Shown here piece by piece: positions 28,201-37,200 of a stretch of DNA of 64,000 nt. Position numbers and translations under genes: made by a program. The notes under the pieces are model-generated. The model was not told the origin of the DNA. It was given only the letters and a program-made list of their open reading frames with translations, and searched no databases. How positions within the stretch are numbered: position 1 is the stretch's first letter; the number at the start of each line of letters is the position of its first letter. Source of the stretch: Leuctra nigra. Lineage: Eukaryota > Arthropoda > Insecta > Plecoptera > Leuctridae. The DNA lies in contig OW203767.1 in the NCBI GenBank assembly GCA_934045905.1, positions 24,431,073 to 24,495,072 of the forward strand, given 5' to 3'.

Positions 28201-31200
28201 CAAGGGTGAGTAGAGGGACATATTAATAGCTGTAATTCTTGAATCCATTAAAATTTGATATTAATTCTTTGTTGCAATTTAACTCTCTGCATAGGGCTGG
28301 TTTTATGAAAGTACTTAGAGAATAACATGTTACGAATTTTCTGGTTTAAATTAGAAACTACAAGGTGCTTGCTTATAATACGTCTGTCTGGTACGTTTGG
28401 TAAGATTATGTACCAGATATTGTACTTTTCAACCGGTTGAGGGAGGAACACTCAAGGGCCTTATCCTATCTCCCACTTTCTCAGAAATTAATTGATATAG
28501 AAAACTCTAATTTTCAGGAAGGGTTTGAGAAGTATTTTAATTTTTAACTTTTAAGTAGGTAGGGAAAAATAAATAGCAAAGAAACTGGAAAGCATTCAGT
28601 ATCGTTCCATTGTAAATAAAGTTATACAGAATGAATAACGACCTTATGCTGAAAAGAAGTTGTGTCAGCATTCAGCATGTACATAGATATGTGCGAATGC
28701 CAGCCCTCAACACTACAAGACCGCGTGCTAATAATGATGAAATCCAGTAGACTGCATACTTGCATCGATAAATCTAGAAACTATTTTGAGCATGAGGCTG
28801 TAAGGCCCCTGGGTCCCGAAGTCTACTAAAATAATGTCAAAAAGAAGGTTTGTACTAGGGAGCTCTGCATTAGATATAGTCTAGTTAGTGAGGAAATTCA
28901 GGTGTATGATAAGTCTCTCGCATGCTATAAAACATCTACTGGGTCTGTTGTATTGAATGAGTGTCGTGATGATCCCAGGGGGTCTGTTGAGCGTCATCAT
29001 GGACGCCTACATGGACGGCACCATCTCCGACGCGCTCCTCGTGCCCGTCAGTCTCAACTACGACAAGCTGGTGGACGGCAACTTCATGCGCGAGCAGCTC
29101 GGCCAGCCCAAGCAGATGGAGACGTTCGGCAACGCGATACGCGCCATCTACAACGTGCTCAACTCCAACTACGGCATGATGCGCATAGACTTCCACCAGC
29201 CGTTCTCGCTCGTGGTGAGTTCACCAGCTCCTGCGCTCGATGCCACGGTTGCAGCAGAGACTGAAATAATGTGTCTGTAACATGATCGATTGAGAGTAAG
29301 CTCTCCTCACATGGTTGTTAGATTATGAGACCTTAAAATTAGATGTGATGAAAGAGCCATAAAAGAGGCATAGGAACGCAGAGAGCATGCTTTTCTTTTA
29401 AATAGCATTAGGCAAGTTTCGCTTTTTAATGAAAGTCACGGAATTATTACTTAGTAAAAAAAAAGATAGGTAGGTACAGTACACCCAGCGAGCGTAGAGA
29501 AAGTTCACCAAACGCTGTGCAAAATTCAACAATGGGCTTAGCTTGTAATCCGGAGTGTTTTGACGCGTGCCCGGTTGTAAATATCTCTCAACCACTGCAG
29601 GTAATCGGGACAGGGTTGTTTTGTTGTGGTGCCAAATATCTTTCAATGCAGTTGGCTTTTAAAATTCCAGGAAAGTTGTTTAAAATGGCAACAGTGTAGG
29701 TGGAAGGGGTGGCAGGTCATAAAAAGAGTTGTATCTTGTCAGAGCTGAACTGTCGAACAGGGTCGAATAATACTGCTCATCTTATGAAAGGAGTTTCTCC
29801 ATGCTCGCTGGCCGTACTATACTAAAAAAGAAAACCATAAATAGTACATTTTAAAAAGCCAGGGGACATTCTTGGACAATAATGATCAGAAATCCTCATT
29901 CAAATCAAAATAGTTTTGCATTTTGTGGAAAAAGGATTTTTTGCTAACCACTAGGAAGTCAGTTTCGTGTGTTTTCTCTAGGAGTTGATTACAGTTAAAT
30001 TTTTTTATTAGAACACTTCGATGGACATCATAATTCCCACCGAAGTCGTTTGTCTACGATTTCTCTTACTGCTACACCTCTGGCCGTGATCCATGCAGTA
30101 ACATTGTGTGCTCTCCGTTGCAGGAGTTGATCAAGTCATTCCAGCGCACCGGCAAGCACCGCCTGACGTCGGGCGGCATCCCCCCGACGCTGGTAGACGT
30201 CAACGGCCGGCTCACGGTCCGTGAGAAGTCCGACATGCTCCATCAGACTCCGTCCAGCGCGTCGCTCTACGGCACCGACATCTGCCACGAGGAGCACCGA
30301 CAGCTCGTCGAGAGCATCGCCAGGCACGTCATCTACGGTCAGTACAGTCGGGATAATCATATTTCCACTCCTACCTGGCAGTGTTTTTTGCATTTTTATT
30401 CATCACAGCCAAGGTAATGAAGCGATACAATGAACGAGGATTTACTATCCTATTTGTTTCTTAATGATTTCTAGCAAGTTGTGTGATCAGCCTCTTAGTT
30501 TCACCTGAAAATTGATGTGTAGTTTATCTGCTATACTGATTGTGGACACTGATGGGTTTTGTGGTACATCCGCGGTCAGAAAAATCAACGGTAAACTTCT
30601 AAGTTGGAGCTCGAATTACCTTTAATATTTGTTGAATTTAAATATAATCAATCATTATGTATGAAATTGTTGAATGGTTCTTATAATCAAAGCTCCAAAG
30701 TCTCCAGCCTTACATGATGCTCGAAATCTGCGTTTACCTCAAGTGTTTTCGTCTCGTTAATCAAGCTCTGAAAAAAAAACTTAAAATTTTGCAAGCAATT
30801 TATGTGACTGCAGGTGTACAGAATTAATTGCTTTCTTGATTCATCAACTGTGGCGTCAAATCAAGACGAAAATGAGAATCAGTGCAACAAAAAGACCAGT
30901 CGGACAGATTACCAGCACCTTGCCCTGAGCACTGGCTTGTATTGACTAGACGGCATGTTATGCTCCTCCACAGACTGCACTCGCGCCACCGCCGTGATGT
31001 CCACCAACGCCGTCGCCTTCCTGCTGCTCCACAAGTTCCGCTCGGGCGTGGCGATGCCCACGCTGGTGGCCGCGCTCAGCAAGCTGCGCAAGGACCTGGC
31101 GTGGATGCAGCGCGACGTCGGCTTCTCAGGGGAGTCTGTAGACGTCGTCACACATGCGGTACATAGCGTGATCCATGTCCTAGCATCCATGTTTCATTTG

Positions 31201-34200
31201 GTGAACCCACAGATGCTCCAGACACGGCATAGTGATTGATAGACTAACACTACGACCGAAGTAGACTCAATCCACCACTAAAGGTGAAGCCTTTTCACTT
31301 TTCAGATTTATTTCTGTTGCTGTACAGGGCTTAGCTAGTGCCTGTATCTGCTACTAGTGGTAAAAATATGAACTAATCACATTCACAGTTAGATGATGAA
31401 GTAGTTCACTCTTAACGCTGTAGATGTCGTTATAATGCGGCAGGTATAGCAGGATCCTCCAAAATACAGGGTCTGTTTAGGCTTCTCTTCAGCCAATGTT
31501 ATTGGTAATTTGGTGGTACAGTAAACCCTCGTTATTACGAACTCGGATAATTCGAATTAAGGGGTAAATTCGAACTAGTTGTGTGATAATTTTGCTAAAT
31601 CGAATTTTATGTTATTTCGAAATTCGAACTGATTTTTGGTCCCAGCCCATGTTATTACTTGCATACAGATAATTTAATTCGAACTTTGCAAAAGGATCGA
31701 TAATATAATCGCAAACAAACTACGAAAAAACAATCTCAAACTTAGAATCTCTATGCACAAACTACGCATTTTTCATTGTTTCAATGGCGTCACGTTACAC
31801 AAAGAGACTAGAGAGTAGCCATCTGCCAAACAAACTTCTCTCTTTATACAGCTTTGCCAACCCTGGGCGGGAATATTCAAACTTCATAAATTATTTGAAA
31901 GCATGTGACGGCATATATAGTGCGAGTTAGCTTTTGAATGCAAAACATAATGAAAAAAACGTCGCGTTATATTCAAATTAATACGGTATGTACTAAAAAT
32001 TTATTTTGATTTTGAACTTTTTTAATTCGAACTGGGATTTTTTGGGTCCCCTTGAATTCGAATTAACAAGGGTTTACTGTATAGGAGTGAGCATTCATAC
32101 ATGTATGAATGTAGTCATGAATCTTGCTTCAGATGCTCATAATAGTTTGTTGCGTTCTCAGCTGGAGCTGCTGGGTCCGAGTCTCATCCAGAAGGAACAC
32201 CAGGTGCTACCGATCACCAAGGGGGAGACGGAGGTGGAGGTGGTGACCATCGTGACGCCCGTCACCACGCTGCCGCACGTCATCGAGCTCTCGTACTACA
32301 GCAACGCCATGCTGTCGCAGTACATCATGGACTCCGTTGTCGGTGAGGACAGTGTCAAGTTGTTCTTTGCATGGCAGTCTAATTCACTGAGTTGTATTGC
32401 CGAAAGTTTCAATTTGACTTTTGCTGTCTCTAGACTAGCATAAATACATCTCATGTTGCTTAAATAGTCGGTAGGGTAACTAATTATATCGTTCAGGAGA
32501 TTGGTTCAATTTTCCTGTTGTGATTCAATGTAATTTTATAAATTAGTTTCAATGGCATTATTTTGATATTGATTCGAAACTGTTTTGACATTGAAATAAG
32601 TTAGGTGATTTTTTACTTTTATTCCATGGTGTACTACCTACACCTTTTGCTTATTATTGGCACTAGAAAGGTTGACCACAATCTACCTAATAATCACTAA
32701 CAATTGTTAAAATTTTAAGAGAGGAGATGAAGAGAAATAAACTTTTTTTGTATGTAACAATATCTGACAGTTCTGCTACTCAAGGTCATATTAATTGATA
32801 TTTTTTTTAAGTAAATGATCTAGGTAATGTACGACACTATTAGGAAATTGTTTTCTATGCAATTGAAATACCGTATTAACTCGTGTATAAGACGCACTCG
32901 TGTATAAGACGCACCCTTGTTTTGAGAAGTCTATTTTAAGAAAACACTTAGCATGCGTGTATAAGACGCAGTAAAATGATGAAAAACCTTGTGTGTTTGT
33001 ATACATGATATCCATCTTAATGTTGGTTTTCCAGCTAACTGAGCTATTTGAATGAAAATCACTGCCAACTTGTTGTAAACAAACAGTAATTTCCTGCTTT
33101 TGAGAAAGGGGGGAGGGTAGTCTCTTCCTAGCAGCTGTTGTTTGCTCTAACAAGCACGCACCTGCCTTTCCTCTGCATTCCAAAACAAACCCAACCCCCC
33201 TCCTCCCCTTCCATTAGGATCGCCATTCAACAGTGTTTTGTCTATTTTATGTCTGTCAGAGCAATGTTTTTCAGAGGTAAACATATATTTTGTCTCCTGA
33301 TCTAAATGCAAGGGAAAACATTTTGTTGCACAAATGTAATATGTTAATAGTGTTGTGTCTAGACACAGTATGAGTAGTCCAGACAGAGTGAGAGGGAAAG
33401 GCAGAGATAGACAACATGTGGCAGTCTACCACAGCTCTGTTTACAAACATCCACCTTGGATTTACTGGGAAAAAGCTTGGTATGCGTGTATAAGACGCAG
33501 GGCTGTTTTCAGAATCAAAATATTGACATATAATTGCGTCTTATACACGAGTTAATACGGTAATTTACTCCCTGAAAGATTGGACCCTGTCCTTACGGAA
33601 TTGTCTAATGATTTGGTTTGATTTGTTATTTTCAGTGACGGCCATGTACACCCTGCTCGGCGATGCGCTTAAGGACAAAGATGGCGTCGAAGCGTTGTAC
33701 ATAAAACACGATCAGCTCATCCAAAGCTCACTATTAATCTGTGATATTCTTCAATACGAGTTCATATTCGCCAAGCCGTGCCAAGACTTGGAGGACCTAG
33801 TGGTCGATTCCATCAACAACTTCAAACTCAAACAGGCACTCGTAATCGAAGAACCCGAATTTCCCGTGAGTATTCATCTTCGTCGTTTGGTTTATTAAAA
33901 TGATCTATTACAGATAGGGTTGGGCGAACCTCATATTTTTTCGAACCGAACCTCGAACCGAACCTTTTCAAAAGGTTCGAAATTTCGAACCTTAAACGAA
34001 CCGAACCTTTTTTTCAGAAAATGATGTTTTCCAGATAATGTAGTAAAGATAAGCGCGTAAGCACCAGTCACCATTCTCCCCCCTCCCTCTCTCAAGTCAA
34101 GTGGCTAGACACTTGAAAACAGCTGTTTGATGGGGTGTTTGTTTACGCAAATATTATTTCTATTTGTATACAGGGACATTGACATAATACCAAATATAAT

Positions 34201-37200
34201 AGGAACAAAAACGCGAAATATACTGCTCGACATTTTAATACATTTCAGTATATTCCAATATTCTTCAAAAATTATCTCGCCAATCGTCAAACTGTTTTTG
34301 ATTTTGCATTGGGTTACAATGAAGTTTGGAAAGCTCAAATATACACCATTATTTTTTAACTTATGCGTGATATCTTCCCTTCATTTAGATCGCGAATGGT
34401 GTTCTCAATGACCACTATTATATTTTATTTAATAACCATGAACATACAATATCATATAAATAAAATAAAATATGATGTCAAGTCATTTGCCATCTGATTA
34501 CTTCTTACATAAAATTGCGAGTTCACAGACCTTTCAACAGAGAAAAACAAAACAATCCTCCCTTACGCAGGCAAGGGTCAGGTTCAGGTACCTGCTGGCA
34601 AGCAGCTGCACTCTGCAGGACCCAAAAGTACACTCTGTTCCAAAAGTACAACACAGTTTAGATCGCAACAATCATTATTTCATTTTAATACTTCGAAAAT
34701 TTTACTCAACAAGGAAATTACCTGGACTTCTAAACTGAAATCAATTGCTACTTTTCTAGTTGGGACCAATTAGCACTTCGAATTGCGTCTTATGAAAAAT
34801 TCGGTTCAAGATTTATTTTAACATGGAACACCCTATAGTGTGACAGGATTTGAGTTTACTTTGATATATGATGATTTCGGCTTACAAAGGTTTGATTTAC
34901 CCAGGTTTTACCATTTTACTGCACCACTAAAGACAAGAGGCCAACAGTGACAAGATATTGGTCGCATTGTTTGAATGAAAAAGGGCGGGAAAAAAAGGCG
35001 GGAGGTTCGAAAAAGGTTCGAAAACGAACCTTAGAGGTTCGTTTTTCGAACCTAGCTAGCCGGTTCGGTTCGAAAACGAACCGGTTCGCCCAACCCTAAT
35101 TACAGATGTTATGCATTTTACCATTCGTAACATGAAAAATTTGCAAATGTAGTTCTATTTTGGTAGACATAAGAAAGTAACAAGGCCAGGAAATTTGCAT
35201 AATTTGCTGAAAACTCCTCTGAAGGTTCTTCTACTTAGGTAAACTAATTACTTGCTTCATCAAAAGTGTTAAATCCAAATTCAAAGAACTCACTTTGTCT
35301 TAAAATGAATTTATTACTACTTATCCCCATGTAAATTGACAGTTTCCTGGCTTCTGAAAGTGCAATTACCTAGGTACCTATCTAATGATAGTATGTTTTG
35401 TTTTCAGGATGCCCTCCATGAGGACAGGGAGTGGAGTAAAAGGTTTGCAAAATCTTTTGAAAACGAAACGAAAGACTTCAGCAGTGACGAAGAAGAGGTT
35501 CCGGAGTATCGCGTCAGCGTTGAATACAAGGTATTTTTTTTTATAGATTTGCATACATTTTGCAAATCCTAAACCATGAGAGAAGGTATGGACAGGTTGG
35601 CTGAGTGGTAACGCTCTGAACTTGTATTCCGGAGGCCCGGGTTCGATTCCCGCGGCCGTCCTTCCTGACTGGAGTTTTTTCGTGGTATTCCCTCAGTCGA
35701 GAGGCACATGCTGGGAAGGTACCCTACTTACCCTACTAATAGGCCACGACCGCCTCCTTCCCACCTTCCATCATTACCTACTCTTCACCATCATCTCCCA
35801 ATCATCATCATAATCATTCATCCGTCGCCATTCGCCTCGCTGAAGAACAGTGCGACGTTAAGCCCCTGACAAAAAAAATAAAAATTAGAGAAGGTGGAAT
35901 ATAATCTTTATGAAATGGCTCCATTTATTGCGAACAGTATGCAGTCATACAATAGGTACTTCCAGTTGTTGTAACTCCCGTAAACTCAATTGGTTGAGCT
36001 AAAATCAACCAAAAAATATCTTGAGAAAATATTTTTTTGATGCTACAAATTCCATAATATTTTCTCTGCTCGATTGCTTTCACCTCTAACCCCCGTTGTG
36101 TTCTCGCTCTGCTTGCAGTGTATGCGCGACGCCAAGATTGTGGAGGACCTCGAGTTCCTGCACAGCGTGCTGCGGCCGATGCTCGACGCGTACTCGGTGA
36201 GCGCGCTCTGTCTGTCGCGACTGGTCGGATGCCAGCTGACGGAGAAAGACTACGTCCAGGAAATACTCAACGAGATGAAAGCGCAGCTTGAATCCGGCTT
36301 TATACAATACGGTGAGTTTGTTGTATTTTTGTTAATACATAGCTTTATTAGCACGGATATGACTAAATGGTAACGCTCTGAACTTGTATTCCGGAGGCCC
36401 GGGTTCGATTCCCGCGGCCAACTTTCCTGACTGGGGTTTTTTCGTGGTATTCCCTCAGTCGACAGGCAAATGCTGGGAAGGTACCCTACTAACAGGCCAC
36501 AACTTCCTCTTTCCCACCTTCCATCCTTACCTACTCTTCACCATCATCTCCCAATCATCATCTTATTCATTCATCCGTCTCCATTAGCCTCGCTGCAGAA
36601 CAGTGCGACGTTAAGTCCCAGAAAAAAAAGCGCATTATTTTATGCAATTTGAGTAAATCGTAATCGTAAACACCACTAATTGTCATGGTATTCAGTGTGC
36701 CATAGAATCGGCTTAAAAGGGTCCATTTGAGTATTTTTATTATTAACAACACTCAAGTAGTGAAATTTTGTATTCGAAAGATAGAGCTATGTCAATCAGG
36801 ATTAAAACTTCAAAGTAAACTTTAGATAATATAGGTAGTTCCTCTTCCTCATCGCAAAAATATTGAGTTTTGAACCATTGTCAACGCTTCTTTGTAAGGG
36901 ATTTGAAGCTGTCGTCAATCTATAATGTCTAAGCGCTACATCCCGTCCCGTGGGAACATAATGCCGGTAAAATTTAAATGCGTCGGCTGAGATCGTATTA
37001 CATTTTACCAATTGTATGGACCAATTACCAATTTTTTACGTATTGTTAGTACGCCGCTTTTTTGAGGATGGGGGTGTTTATAACAATAACTAGATCTGCT
37101 AAATTGAAATAAACATGTACTCTATTTAATTCCGCAGGTGAAAGCATGGCGGTCGATGCCATCAAATGCTCGCTGAAGCTGTTCGAACACTGGCGAGTAC

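Noticed and set aside
28936..29196. 86-codon minus-strand open frame rich in Val and His
   Set aside because: Mirror of GPAT exon 8; GC-rich codons open the opposite strand by chance.
35588..35660. tRNA gene suggested by A and B boxes
   Set aside because: The B box is intact but the stems do not form a full cloverleaf that I could confirm, and the sequence is followed by a repeated SINE body and target duplications.
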